DNA of 64,000 nt from Aestuariibius insulae (GCF_040783535.2 NZ_JBFONW020000001.1:1-64000), one strand, 5' to 3'. Counted from the stretch's first letter, positions 1 through 7,127 are shown. Notes: a model not told the origin generated them from the sequence alone. Made by a program: numbers and translations.

Positions 1-2
1 CC

Positions 3-89
3 GGCCATTTCGCAGGATGCGAGCGCCGTGTCGCAAATGAGATCGCCTTCGTCCCGAACCTGTTCAGCGACGCGAAAGAGGCTGCCTGA
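3..89 (+). CDS. C-terminal end of an unidentified protein (5' end outside window)
   Basis: The first bases read in one open frame for 28 codons and stop at TGA 87-89, ending in FVPNLFSDAKEAA. Codon use is G/C-rich at third positions, like the genes around it, which supports real coding. Too little is present to name a family. The 88 bases that follow, up to the convergent formyltransferase gene, hold only an imperfect CCTGGC/GCCAGG inverted repeat. Confidence 0.4.
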   Translation, partial: GHFAGCERRVANEIAFVPNLFSDAKEAA

Positions 90-177
90 CAGAGCCTGGC
101 CCTCCCACCCCATGCGCCAGGGCGAATGATCAACGGACCCAAACGTACTTAGGGCGTCCCCCAACCGGACCGCTCTT

Positions 178-1107
178 TTAATCAAGCACCGCGCCATCCA
201 GCGCCCTTGAGGACCCCGCCAGCATGTCAAGCTCGTCGATCCGGAGCGATCCGTTGCGGGCCGGGATCAGGATCGCGCTGTCTTCGGCCTGGCGCACCTG
301 CCCGGGCGGGCCGTCCACCTCGAGCACCGTTGCGCGCCAGATCCGCGCGACGGGCGTTCCATTGACCGTGGCGAAAGCGCCCGGAAAGGGCCGCGCGCAG
401 GATCGGATCAGGCAGGACAGGGCCGCCGCATCGCTGCGCTGAAAGGTCAGCCGCCCATCGTCGGGTGTGATCTTTGGCAGCATCACCGACGGCCCCGGCG
501 GCTGCTCGATCAGCCGCTCCTCCAGCGAGCCGGAGCGGCAGGCCCGGATAACCTCCACCGCGCTCGCCTTGATATGCTCGAGCGCCGCGCCCTGAAGATC
601 TGCGATCTCGGTCTCGGGCGTGATCGGCAGAACCTGCATCTCGAAAACCGGCCCGTCATCGACGCCGGCGCGATAGCGGAAACAATTGTGATAAACCCGG
701 TCTCCGCCCAGCCGGATCGACCAGTTGAGCGGGGACCGCCCCCGCCCATGCGGAAAGGCCATGAGGCTTCCGTGCCAGCCAAAGACCCCTGCCGCGAACC
801 GGTCCAGAACGGCCTGAGGGATCAACCTTTGCCATCCGGTACACAGCCCCAGCCCAAAGTCCCGCCCGGCAAAAAACGCGCGATCCGCCGTGGAAGAGAG
901 CGCATAGCTCTCGGCCTCGTAAACCTCGATTCCCGCCGTCTGGCACAGATCGCCCAGACTGTCGCTCGCCCCCGCAATCGCGACCTTGCCGCGCGCCGCG
1001 GCGCCCAGCGTGATCACCAGATCCGGCGTGATGTCTCCCTCGATCAGATGGCGCAGAAGCGTCTCGGTCGTGGTCTTGTTGCCAAAAACAGCAAGAGACG
1101 CCGTCAC
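178..1107 (-). CDS. Formyltransferase-fold protein (Fmt-like N-terminal domain)
   Basis: A 309-residue protein related to the 10-formyltetrahydrofolate-dependent transferases (methionyl-tRNA or amino-sugar formyltransferase fold). The active-site region is recognisable: WHGSLMAFPHGRGRSPLNW around residues 111-129 matches the H-x-S-L-P-x-x-R-G signature, and VDDGP at 149-153 supplies the usual aspartate. The asparagine two residues before the catalytic His in Fmt/PurN is a glycine here (G110). I start it at GTG 1105-1107 because that codon overlaps the stop of the upstream deacetylase gene as GTGA; a longer reading back to 1293 would overlap that gene heavily. The acceptor could be an amino sugar or another amine rather than initiator tRNA. 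The pairing with a deacetylase favours carbohydrate or envelope modification, which is inference. Confidence 0.75.
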   Translation of the reverse strand: MTASLAVFGNKTTTETLLRHLIEGDITPDLVITLGAAARGKVAIAGASDSLGDLCQTAGIEVYEAESYALSSTADRAFFAGRDFGLGLCTGWQRLIPQAVLDRFAAGVFGWHGSLMAFPHGRGRSPLNWSIRLGGDRVYHNCFRYRAGVDDGPVFEMQVLPITPETEIADLQGAALEHIKASAVEVIRACRSGSLEERLIEQPPGPSVMLPKITPDDGRLTFQRSDAAALSCLIRSCARPFPGAFATVNGTPVARIWRATVLEVDGPPGQVRQAEDSAILIPARNGSLRIDELDMLAGSSRALDGAVLD

Positions 1108-1862
1108 GTATGCCTCTTGGCATAATGCTTGCACTCGGCCTCGAAGGTCCTCTGCAACCGCGCGCTCGCATCGTCCGTCAGGGCCGCGAAATTGCCCGCC
1201 ATCGTCACCGGAGCGGCGGTCCATTCGTCCGGATGCATCAAAAGCTGCACCTTCGGCCGGTCCACTAGATCGAGCGGATGACCGTAGCGCCAATCCCTTT
1301 GGCTGTCCGAGCTATAGACAATCTCCGCAGGTGCCTTGCTGAACTCGAAAAACGAGGGCCCGTAGGCATTGAGCAGACCGCAGACGTGATCCGACCGCTC
1401 TTCCAGCTGCCAGGGCGCGGGTCGGTGATAGCTCATCCGCGTTACCGGCTCGCCCAGCGCCTGCGCCAGCATCCCGGCCTGCGCGGCGATCTCGGCCTCA
1501 TAGGCCGCGCGATCTTCCGGCCCCAGCCCCATCCGGTGCAGATGCAGCCCCACCCAGTGCCCCAAAGCCCGGATCTCGGTCAAAGCCGCGCGCCCCGCAG
1601 GTCCCGCTGGATTGTAGGCGTCACTCGCCACCTGCACGAAAAAGCTCGACGCGACCCCCTTGGCCGCATCGATCCGCGCCATCTCCACAGCGCGGTCCAG
1701 ATCGAACTCCACATCATGGCGCAGCACCACGAACCGGTCCCGCCCCGCCGCCGCCTCGAAATCGACGATCCGGGGGGCCATCGCATCCAGGATCTGCGCG
1801 TATTCGTCGTAATCGAACCGGATCTCCCGGCCCGCCTCGATCTGGCGTGCGGTCTGTGTCAT
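1104..1862 (-). CDS. Polysaccharide-deacetylase-like protein
   Basis: A 252-residue protein with the opening pattern of the NodB/polysaccharide deacetylase barrel: VVLRHDVEFDLDRA near residues 45-58 (metal-binding Asp of the HD motif) and GLHLHRMG near residue 105 (His motif). It has no signal peptide, so it probably acts in the cytoplasm. It is the first gene of a two-gene unit and its TGA overlaps the GTG of the formyltransferase. Deacetylation followed by formylation of the freed amine would be a coherent two-step modification, but that is inferred from order alone. I chose ATG 1862; an upstream extension would run into the divergent pncB promoter. Upstream it faces pncB across 127 bp. Confidence 0.7.
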   Translation of the reverse strand: MTQTARQIEAGREIRFDYDEYAQILDAMAPRIVDFEAAAGRDRFVVLRHDVEFDLDRAVEMARIDAAKGVASSFFVQVASDAYNPAGPAGRAALTEIRALGHWVGLHLHRMGLGPEDRAAYEAEIAAQAGMLAQALGEPVTRMSYHRPAPWQLEERSDHVCGLLNAYGPSFFEFSKAPAEIVYSSDSQRDWRYGHPLDLVDRPKVQLLMHPDEWTAAPVTMAGNFAALTDDASARLQRTFEAECKHYAKRHT

Positions 1863-1989
1863 CTGCGCCTGTCGCTCGTCTGTCGTTCCCCTGTCTCTGC
1901 CATGAAAGCCCGGCGACGGAAAGGGACCCGGCGCGCCCTTGCCAACGCCGCGGCCCCGCGCTCTAACGATCTGGCCCGAAAGGAATGCC

Positions 1990-3282
1990 ATGGTCGATAT
2001 CGCCGCCCGCGTCTGGAACCACCGCTGGAAGATCGACCCGATCGTCCGGTCCCTCATCGATACCGACTTCTACAAGCTCCTAATGTGCCAATCCGTCTTC
2101 CGGCGCAGCCCCCGCACGCAGGTCACCTTCTCGCTCATCAACCGCTCCACCCATATCCCGCTCGCCACCCTCGTCGACGAAGGCGAGCTGCGCGAACAGC
2201 TCGACCACGTCCGCTCCCTCTCCCTCACCCGGGGCGAAAGCACCTGGATGCGCGGCAACACCTTCTACGGCAAGCGCCAGATGTTCACCCCCGCCTTCAT
2301 GGACTGGTTCGAGAACCTCCGCCTGCCGCCCTACCACCTGGAGCGCGTCGGCGATCAGTACGAGCTCACCTTCGAAGGTCCCTGGCCCGAGGTCATGCTC
2401 TGGGAGATCCCGGCCCTCGCCATCCTGATGGAGCTCCGCTCCCGCGCGGTTCTCGAAACGATGGGCAAGTTCGAGCTTCAGGTCCTCTACGCCCGCGCCA
2501 TGACCAAGCTCTGGGAGAAAATCGAACGCCTGCGCGCGCTCGACGATCTGAGGATCGCCGATTTCGGCACTCGCCGCCGGCACTCCTTCCTCTGGCAGGA
2601 CTGGTGCGTGCAGGCCATGCAGGAGGGGCTGGGCCAAGCCTTCACCGGCACCTCCAACTGCCTGATCGCCAAGAACCGCGACCTCGAAGCGATCGGCACC
2701 AACGCCCATGAGCTGCCCATGGTCTATGCCGCGCTGGCGGAAGGCGACACTGCGCTCGCCCGCGCCCCCTACGACGTGCTCTCCGACTGGCACGAAGAGC
2801 ATGACGGCAACCTGCGCATCATCCTCCCCGACACCTACGGAACCGAGGGCTTTTTGCAGAACGCCCCCGACTGGCTGGCAGGCTGGACCGGCATCCGCAT
2901 CGACTCAGGGGATCCCGCGACCGGCGCCGAAACCGCCATCCGCTGGTGGCAATCGCGCGGAGAGGATCCTCGCGAGAAGCTCATCATCTTCTCCGACGGT
3001 CTGGATGAAGCCAAAATCGCCGAGCTCCACCGCCAATTCGCAGGCCGCACCCGGGTCAGCTTCGGTTGGGGCACGCTGCTGACCAACGACTTCCGGGGCC
3101 TCACATCAGGAGACGCCCTCGCCCCCTTCTCCCTGGTCTGCAAAGCCGTCGCGGCGGAGGGTAGACCCACCGTCAAACTCTCCGACAACCCCCGCAAGGC
3201 GATGGGGCCTGAGGCGGAGGTAGAGCGGTACAAGCGTGTGTTTGGGGTCGGAGAGCAGGCGGAGATGGAGGTTGTGGTCTGA
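1990..3282 (+). CDS. pncB: Nicotinate phosphoribosyltransferase
   Basis: Makes nicotinate mononucleotide from nicotinate and PRPP with ATP hydrolysis, the entry step of the Preiss-Handler NAD salvage route in the cytosol. The 430-residue protein has the family landmarks: IDTDFYKLLM near residue 21, FGTRRRHS near residue 185 (with the histidine that is phosphorylated in this family), GTSNCLIAK near 215, and RIDSGDP and SDGLDE in the C-terminal half. Length is normal. ATG 1990 is preceded by AAAGGAA at a good distance; an earlier in-frame ATG at 1939 lacks such a site. Transcribed alone, divergently from the deacetylase gene. Confidence 0.95.
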   Translation: MVDIAARVWNHRWKIDPIVRSLIDTDFYKLLMCQSVFRRSPRTQVTFSLINRSTHIPLATLVDEGELREQLDHVRSLSLTRGESTWMRGNTFYGKRQMFTPAFMDWFENLRLPPYHLERVGDQYELTFEGPWPEVMLWEIPALAILMELRSRAVLETMGKFELQVLYARAMTKLWEKIERLRALDDLRIADFGTRRRHSFLWQDWCVQAMQEGLGQAFTGTSNCLIAKNRDLEAIGTNAHELPMVYAALAEGDTALARAPYDVLSDWHEEHDGNLRIILPDTYGTEGFLQNAPDWLAGWTGIRIDSGDPATGAETAIRWWQSRGEDPREKLIIFSDGLDEAKIAELHRQFAGRTRVSFGWGTLLTNDFRGLTSGDALAPFSLVCKAVAAEGRPTVKLSDNPRKAMGPEAEVERYKRVFGVGEQAEMEVVV

Positions 3283-3380
3283 GAATTTCGTTTAATATTT
3301 CCAATTAATTAAAGCACTTAGAGAGCGTCATAAAGGAGAGAAAAAACCAGTCCATTGCTTCTTAGAATGCTTCTCTGTAT

Positions 3381-3417
3381 GAAAACAGGGCGGAGCCCCT
3401 GGAAGGAAACCGCCCTG
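3381..3417 (-). terminator. Rho-independent terminator of the 39-aa gene
   Basis: CAGGGCGG (3386-3393) pairs perfectly with CCGCCCTG (3410-3417). Read on the minus strand the hairpin is followed by TTTTC (3381-3385). It lies 8 bases past the stop codon of the small gene at 3426-3545, so that gene has its own terminated transcript. Confidence 0.75.
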
Positions 3418-3425
3418 AAGCCCGT

Positions 3426-3545
3426 TTACTTGGGCTTTTTAATCGTCTCAACAACATGCGTGGAAGCCTGTTGCTGAGCCTTCTTGATCGTCGTGAAGCG
3501 GCCAGTCTTGGCGCTCCGTCCGATTTTCTTGGTACTTTTAGCCAT
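3426..3545 (-). CDS. Small basic protein (39 aa) of the RSAKTGRF type
   Basis: A 39-residue, lysine-rich protein (MAKSTKKIGRSAKTGRFTTI, then a KKA stretch and an HVVETIKK end). Short proteins with an R-S-x-K-T-G-x-F-x-T core followed by a T/V-E-T/R tail recur in alphaproteobacterial accessory regions; I know no assigned function. Three things mark it as a real gene: AAAGGAGAAG immediately upstream at correct spacing, a tidy terminator after the stop, and a composition quite unlike shadow frames. It sits at the edge of an AT-richer patch with the HEPN-like module. A DNA- or RNA-binding or antitoxin-like role is possible but unsupported. Confidence 0.6.
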   Translation of the reverse strand: MAKSTKKIGRSAKTGRFTTIKKAQQQASTHVVETIKKPK

Positions 3546-3684
3546 TGGTCTTCTCCTTTGGCAAAGTAGACAGGTTGAGCCTGTCGCTCTCGATGCCGAA
3601 TTACATCGTCCATTCGATGCTCTTCGATTCGAGAACCCACACAACATATACCCGCTGATCGTAGACTGAGTCTAGTGATTGTAC

Positions 3685-4155
3685 CTATTTACGATTTGTT
3701 AGCGTAACCCAAGCAGCGAAGGCACGACGGCTTTTGATCGAGCATTTTTTGAATGCCCTTATCGCTTCACCCGCTGAGTCGATGTCTGCGAGGACTTCTG
3801 ATCGAAGAATCCGATATTCCGGATCATAGTCTGCAGAATGCCTTTTGATCTGAGCAGTTACAAACGCATTGCCAAAATCTTCAATTTCTTTCGGAAACTT
3901 CTTCATGACTTTTTGATTTTCACAACAACTCTTAACGTAACCATGCCCAACTGCGCGATATGCTTGTCGCCACGCAGCGTTACTGCGATCAGAGCTCTGA
4001 GTTCCGATAAGACAGTCAGCGCATTGTCTGCAAAGTGCATGAAACAGAGCGTAGTAGACAGTACTCATGGCACGCTTCAGGTCTGTCTGGCGAGGTTTCC
4101 CTCCTCCCAGTCTTGCTAACCTTCTTGCAGTAGCGAGTAGATCAAGCGGCTCCAG
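3685..4155 (-). CDS. HEPN-like helical protein, probable CTG start
   Basis: The segment DLKRAMSTVYYALFHALC is typical of HEPN-type helical proteins found in toxin-antitoxin and defence modules; the C-terminal half has ADYDPEY and RRAFAAWV. A canonical R-x4-6-H RNase motif is not obvious; the closest is RAVGH. The first ATG (4068) falls inside this helix, yet the frame is open for 32 more codons upstream and reads DLLATARRLARLGGGKPRQT, which looks like the proper family N-terminus. There is no ATG, GTG or TTG there; CTG 4153-4155 follows AGGAG at 6 bases and overlaps the end of the upstream gene by 14 nt. So I place the start at CTG (156 aa). The conservative start is 4068 (127 aa). Toxin activity is not shown. 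Confidence 0.6.
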   Translation of the reverse strand: MEPLDLLATARRLARLGGGKPRQTDLKRAMSTVYYALFHALCRQCADCLIGTQSSDRSNAAWRQAYRAVGHGYVKSCCENQKVMKKFPKEIEDFGNAFVTAQIKRHSADYDPEYRILRSEVLADIDSAGEAIRAFKKCSIKSRRAFAAWVTLTNRK

Positions 4156-4438
4156 GAAGCACTCCTACCTCAGAAGAATCAACAAACGACATTACAGGGA
4201 AACGTTCTTCACCCCTACCATGTAAAGCCGGTCGAAGATTGCGTAGAAGGCCAGCAAAGCTACGACCGGCGGAAGTGTCGTCCTTCGCATCATAGACAAC
4301 TGACACACGAAGGATGGGATTTCCGTCGAAATCGACGTCCTCTTCAATGTTCACATCTACAATCGTGATCCCATCGAAGCGCTCCGAGACAAGGCTACGC
4401 ACGACATCATCGATAGATTTTTCCTCGAGCTTAGTCAT
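4142..4438 (-). CDS. Partner protein of the HEPN-like gene (possible antitoxin)
   Basis: A 98-residue acidic protein with a beta-rich core (TIVDVNIEEDVDFDGNPILR, then VSVVYDAKD) and a C-terminal stretch RPALHGRGEERFPVMSF. I recognise it only as the usual neighbour of this type of HEPN-like gene, not by function. ATG 4438 has GGAGGTG at 5 bases. Its stop overlaps the start region of the HEPN-like gene, which implies translational coupling and a common complex. The order (small acidic gene first, helical HEPN-like gene second) is what an antitoxin-toxin pair would show; that is inference. Confidence 0.6.
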   Translation of the reverse strand: MTKLEEKSIDDVVRSLVSERFDGITIVDVNIEEDVDFDGNPILRVSVVYDAKDDTSAGRSFAGLLRNLRPALHGRGEERFPVMSFVDSSEVGVLPGAA

Positions 4439-5156
4439 CGAACACCTCCGTTGATATTAGAATACTAAATAGTGTCGAAAGCATGAATCTTCTACTTCGC
4501 ACGCGTCCTACAGATAATCAACTCTTCGCAACAGAACTAGCCTTTGCGACACCCCTCCACTTACACAATATTTTCAAAGGGTTATGGGATTTCCAGATCG
4601 AACAATCGAAATATCAACCAAGCAAAATCAGAGTGAACGTTTGCCCTCCGTCGACGATCAACCTCCAGTTAGTTACCGATATGTAACAGGCCTCCTAGCC
4701 CCTCTGTACGTCTCTACCAACGAAATAGCTTGGTTTAACAACCGACCCATGAGCTCTGGCTCAGACGTCCCAGCAAACGTAGGGTAGCTGTTTCACCCAT
4801 CACCCCACAGCAAAAGCAGGCATAGCCCAAGCAACCTCTGCACCACCCAGCGGCAAACGCTCACCCCGCCCGGTCCAAGACCCACCGGGCCCAACCAACC
4901 GGCCGACCCCCCCTTGGCGACAGAGCCCTCACCCGTCCAAACCCAACCCATAAGCCTTCACTTATAAGTCGCCGCCCGGGCACCCGGACCCGTAAGCCTC
5001 CGCTTATGCGTTCCGAACCGCACTCCACCGCGCGCTCCGTTAACCCTCGGTCTTGGGCGAAAGTGCCTCCTCCCACATGCCGACCGGATGCCGCCCGGAT
5101 GCCGACATCCCGTTTTCGGGGCCCCTCGAGCCGTTAACCTCTCTGCCCCTCCGGGC
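4439..5156. other. Long stretch without a convincing gene
   Basis: About 720 bases between the HEPN-like module and the small membrane-protein gene. The left part (to about 4800) is visibly AT-richer than the genome and looks like the edge of the acquired patch; its short open frames lack ribosome sites and family patterns. The right part is GC-rich and strongly C-biased on the plus strand and holds the imperfect repeats described separately. I see no tRNA, integrase or insertion-sequence ends here. Confidence 0.5.
4946..5011. repeat. Two related short hairpin repeats, 42 bp apart
   Basis: ACCCATAAGCCTTCACTTAT at 4946-4965 and ACCCGTAAGCCTCCGCTTAT at 4988-5007 are imperfect direct repeats with a 42-bp period. 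Each contains a small inverted repeat (ATAAG..CTTAT at 4950-4965; TAAGC..GCTTA at 4993-5006). Base changes between the copies keep the pairing in each, which hints at selection for the hairpin or a dyad binding site. Function unknown. Confidence 0.45.
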
Positions 5157-5333
5157 CTAATCTTCCGCCGGTTCGGTCTCCAGAACGTCCGGTGTCTGCC
5201 CCTGATCCTCAAGCTCGTTCACCGTAGCGCCGCCCAGCATCAGAAACCCGATGATCAGCACGAACCCCAATGGAATAAGGACATAAATCAGCGAACGCGG
5301 CATCCCGCGGGACGGTTTCGGGTCTTCGGTCAT
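5157..5333 (-). CDS. Small single-span membrane protein (58 aa)
   Basis: ATG 5333, preceded by GAGGAG, opens a 58-codon frame: a charged N-terminus (MTEDPKPSRGMPRS), one hydrophobic segment (LIYVLIPLGFVLIIGFLMLG, residues 15-34) and an acidic tail ending ETEPAED. This is an N-in single-pass topology. It lies 39 bp downstream of arfB on the same strand, so the two may share a transcript. No family name comes to mind. Confidence 0.65.
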   Translation of the reverse strand: MTEDPKPSRGMPRSLIYVLIPLGFVLIIGFLMLGGATVNELEDQGQTPDVLETEPAED

Positions 5334-5372
5334 CGTCTCTCTCCTCGTGGTTCCCGAAGCATCTAGCGCGGC

Positions 5373-5789
5373 TCACAATTTCTCCCAGCCGCGCCCCTCC
5401 TTGATCTCGGACCGCCGTTTCTTGGCCTCCACCCGCTTGCGCTTTTGATTCGCCGACACCCGCGTCTTGACCCGCCGCTTCGGCACCTCGAGCGCCTTGA
5501 GAATAAGGGCTTTCAGCCGCTCCCGAGCAATCTCCCGGTTGCGCTGCTGCGACCGCTCCTCGCTCACCTGAAGCACCATGGCCCCATCCTTAGTCCACCG
5601 CCGCCCCGCAACACGTCGCAGCCGCCTCTTAACCGAATCAGGCAAGTTCGGAGATCGCTCCGCCTCAAACCTTAATTCGACAGCGCTGTTGACCTTGTTC
5701 ACGTTCTGCCCGCCAGGCCCCGAAGCGCGCATGAACTGCTCCGTAACCTCCCAGTCTTCCAGCGAAATTTTATCGTTGATCCGCATCAT
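5373..5789 (-). CDS. arfB: Peptidyl-tRNA hydrolase ArfB (YaeJ), ribosome rescue
   Basis: Hydrolyses peptidyl-tRNA on ribosomes stalled without a stop codon. The 138-residue protein has the GGQ loop (RASGPGGQNVNKVNSAVELR, GGQ near residues 26-28) and the basic C-terminal tail (NQKRKRVEAKKRRSEIKEG) that in ArfB threads into the empty mRNA channel. Length and layout fit ArfB rather than the much longer RF1/RF2. Start is ATG 5789 or the ATG directly after it. Confidence 0.92.
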   Translation of the reverse strand: MMRINDKISLEDWEVTEQFMRASGPGGQNVNKVNSAVELRFEAERSPNLPDSVKRRLRRVAGRRWTKDGAMVLQVSEERSQQRNREIARERLKALILKALEVPKRRVKTRVSANQKRKRVEAKKRRSEIKEGRGWEKL

Positions 5790-5852
5790 CCCTCTCGGAA
5801 CAGCCTCCCCGCACCGGGCGTTCCCCTTCTATCAAACATTAAGGATCCCGCC

Positions 5853-6245
5853 ATGCTCCAGCTGCCTTCCATCAAAGAAGCCCCCACGTCCCAGCCCCAC
5901 GTCTTCGCCTTCCACATCACCGGAGAAGTCACCCGCACCGACATGGAAGCCATGGCCGACTACATGAACGACCAGTTCGACCGCTTCGAGACGGTGAATA
6001 TGCTAATGATCTTCGATGATTACGAGGGATCAGAGGCCGGCGCGGGCTTTTCGTGGGAAGCGCTGAAATCCCGCATCCGCTCGGTCTCCAAGGTCGGAAA
6101 ATACGTCGTTGTCGGCGCCCCCGAACCCGCCGAAAAGATGATCGAGGTTATGGGCGCCATCCTCCCCGTCGACGCGCAGACCTTCTCGCGCGACAACGAA
6201 CACATCGCCTGGCGCGAAGTCGGCGCCGAACGCACCGCCGCCTAA
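5853..6245 (+). CDS. SpoIIAA-like (STAS-fold) domain protein
   Basis: A 130-residue cytoplasmic protein matching the SpoIIAA-like family (PF11964 type): an early strand FAFHITGEVTRTDMEAMADY, a central LMIFDDYEG strand, and a C-terminal VVVGAPEPAEKMIEVMG helix-strand unit. Such proteins have a STAS fold and are often linked to membranes or carriers, but no reaction is established. TAAGGA precedes ATG 5853 at 8 bases. Single-gene unit; a hairpin terminator follows at 6259-6290. Confidence 0.75.
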   Translation: MLQLPSIKEAPTSQPHVFAFHITGEVTRTDMEAMADYMNDQFDRFETVNMLMIFDDYEGSEAGAGFSWEALKSRIRSVSKVGKYVVVGAPEPAEKMIEVMGAILPVDAQTFSRDNEHIAWREVGAERTAA

Positions 6246-6258
6246 TAGCCCAGCGCAA

Positions 6259-6290
6259 AAAGGGCCGCCACGGCGACGTGACGGCCCTTT
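6259..6290 (-). terminator. Strong hairpin terminator
   Basis: AAAGGGCCG (6259-6267) pairs with CGGCCCTTT (6282-6290), a 9-bp stem. On the minus strand the stem runs straight into a TTTTT tract (6257-6261), so it is best placed to end the short minus-strand unit that begins near 6430-6500. It may also serve the plus-strand STAS gene. Confidence 0.75.
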
Positions 6291-6356
6291 CGAGAATGAC
6301 GGAGGTGGGTCGGTTAGAACCTCGTCCACCTGACAGGCTGTCGCCCCTAGGATTGC

Positions 6357-6413
6357 CTAGTTGCGGACCTCCCAAGCTGTCCCGACACGTATCTCCAATG
6401 CTTCTCTGATCAC
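6357..6413 (-). CDS. Candidate 18-codon micro-ORF with an extreme ribosome-binding site
   Basis: GTG 6413 starts an 18-codon frame (reads VIREALEIRVGTAWEVRN, stop TAG 6357-6359). It is preceded by GGAGG at 7 bases, within an 18-nt exact complement of the 16S 3' end. The stop is followed by a stem (AGGTGG..CCACCT with an inner GGTT..AACC) and then the terminator at 6259-6290. So a short, structured and terminated minus-strand unit exists here. It could be a leader peptide, a microprotein, or a small RNA whose anti-SD complement matters more than the peptide. Confidence 0.4.
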   Translation of the reverse strand: MIREALEIRVGTAWEVRN

Positions 6414-6430
6414 TGGATCACCTCCTTTCT
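6413..6430 (-). promoter_or_regulatory. Perfect 18-nt Shine-Dalgarno (16S 3'-end complement)
   Basis: The plus strand reads CTGGATCACCTCCTTTCT, identical to the 3' end of alphaproteobacterial 16S rRNA; the minus-strand RNA is therefore AGAAAGGAGGTGATCCAG, complementary over the whole tail. Ordinary ribosome sites match 4-8 bases. It is not an rRNA remnant, because no other 16S sequence flanks it. Confidence 0.6.
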
Positions 6431-6492
6431 GAATGTTTCGCCTGACCGAACGCTGCCATAGATCTTGCGATCCGCCAAACGAAAAATACCAT
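6418..6492 (-). CDS. Candidate 24-codon upstream ORF after the queuosine transporter gene
   Basis: ATG 6492 starts 9 bases past the transporter stop and reads MVFFVWRIARSMAAFGQAKH then SERR, stopping at TGA inside the AAAGGAGGTGA site of the next micro-ORF. That geometry would let its translation control ribosome loading at 6413. No clear ribosome site of its own is visible, so it may be chance. Confidence 0.2.
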   Translation of the reverse strand: MVFFVWRIARSMAAFGQAKHSERR

Positions 6493-6500
6493 GAGGGGCG

Positions 6501-7127
6501 TCAGGCGGCGGTCTGTCGCAGATGCGTGACGATCAGCCGGAACGGGATCAGCGCGATCAGCGCGATCGCCAGCTTCACGCTCCAGTCGGCGACCGCCAGC
6601 GTGACCCAAAGCGGCACCATCGGTCCCACCGTCAGGAACGGCATCGACTCCTGCGCCCAGCTCACGGCCATATCCGCCGCGCCGAACGAGAGTGCCGCGG
6701 AAAAGGCAATGAAGAAGAAGAGCGCCGTATCCACCGTCGATCCCAACAGCGACGAGACCAGCGGCGCACGCCACCAGGCGCCTTCCCGCAGGCGCGCAAA
6801 GATCGCCACGTCCAGAAACTGCGCGACCAGAAAGGCCGTCCCCGAGGCGACAGCGACCCTAAGCGGCACCGCCGGTCCAAACTCCAGCATGATCTGCGAG
6901 CCGATCAGCGAGCAGACGATCCCGACAGCGAACCCTACCAGCACCACGCGCCGCGCCGCCGCCGTGCCGTAAAGCCGGTTCATCAGATCCGTCACCAAGA
7001 ACGCGAACGGATAGGTGAACGCCCCCCATGTCAGCAACCCGTCCAGCAGAAGGAACTGCACGAGGATGTTGGAGGAAACGACGATGAGGGCCATGGCGAT
7101 GATGCCAGGCAAAAGGGTGCGGGTCAT
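6501..7127 (-). CDS. yhhQ: Queuosine precursor transporter (YhhQ/VUT1 family)
   Basis: An inner-membrane carrier thought to import preQ0/preQ1 for queuosine synthesis. The 208-residue protein has about six hydrophobic spans and the family motifs FPFAFLVTDLMNRLYG-like (TYPFAFLVTDLMNRLYG near residues 38-54), a conserved mid-protein AQFLDVAIFARLR and SSLLGSTVDTALFF. I use ATG 7127; an in-frame TTG seven codons upstream is possible. I looked for a preQ1 riboswitch upstream (7128-7211) and do not see one. Downstream lies the short micro-ORF/terminator unit. Confidence 0.88.
   Translation of the reverse strand: MTRTLLPGIIAMALIVVSSNILVQFLLLDGLLTWGAFTYPFAFLVTDLMNRLYGTAAARRVVLVGFAVGIVCSLIGSQIMLEFGPAVPLRVAVASGTAFLVAQFLDVAIFARLREGAWWRAPLVSSLLGSTVDTALFFFIAFSAALSFGAADMAVSWAQESMPFLTVGPMVPLWVTLAVADWSVKLAIALIALIPFRLIVTHLRQTAA

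Noticed and set aside
4483..4686. Short plus-strand open frames in the AT-rich patch (4483-4787)
   Set aside because: No ribosome site, no family pattern, overlapping each other; probably chance in low-GC DNA.
6413..6430. A 16S rRNA gene end (CTGGATCACCTCCTTTCT)
   Set aside because: The match is limited to the last 18 nt; upstream sequence has no helix 45 or other rRNA features. On the minus strand it is a ribosome-binding site with a start codon at 7 bases.
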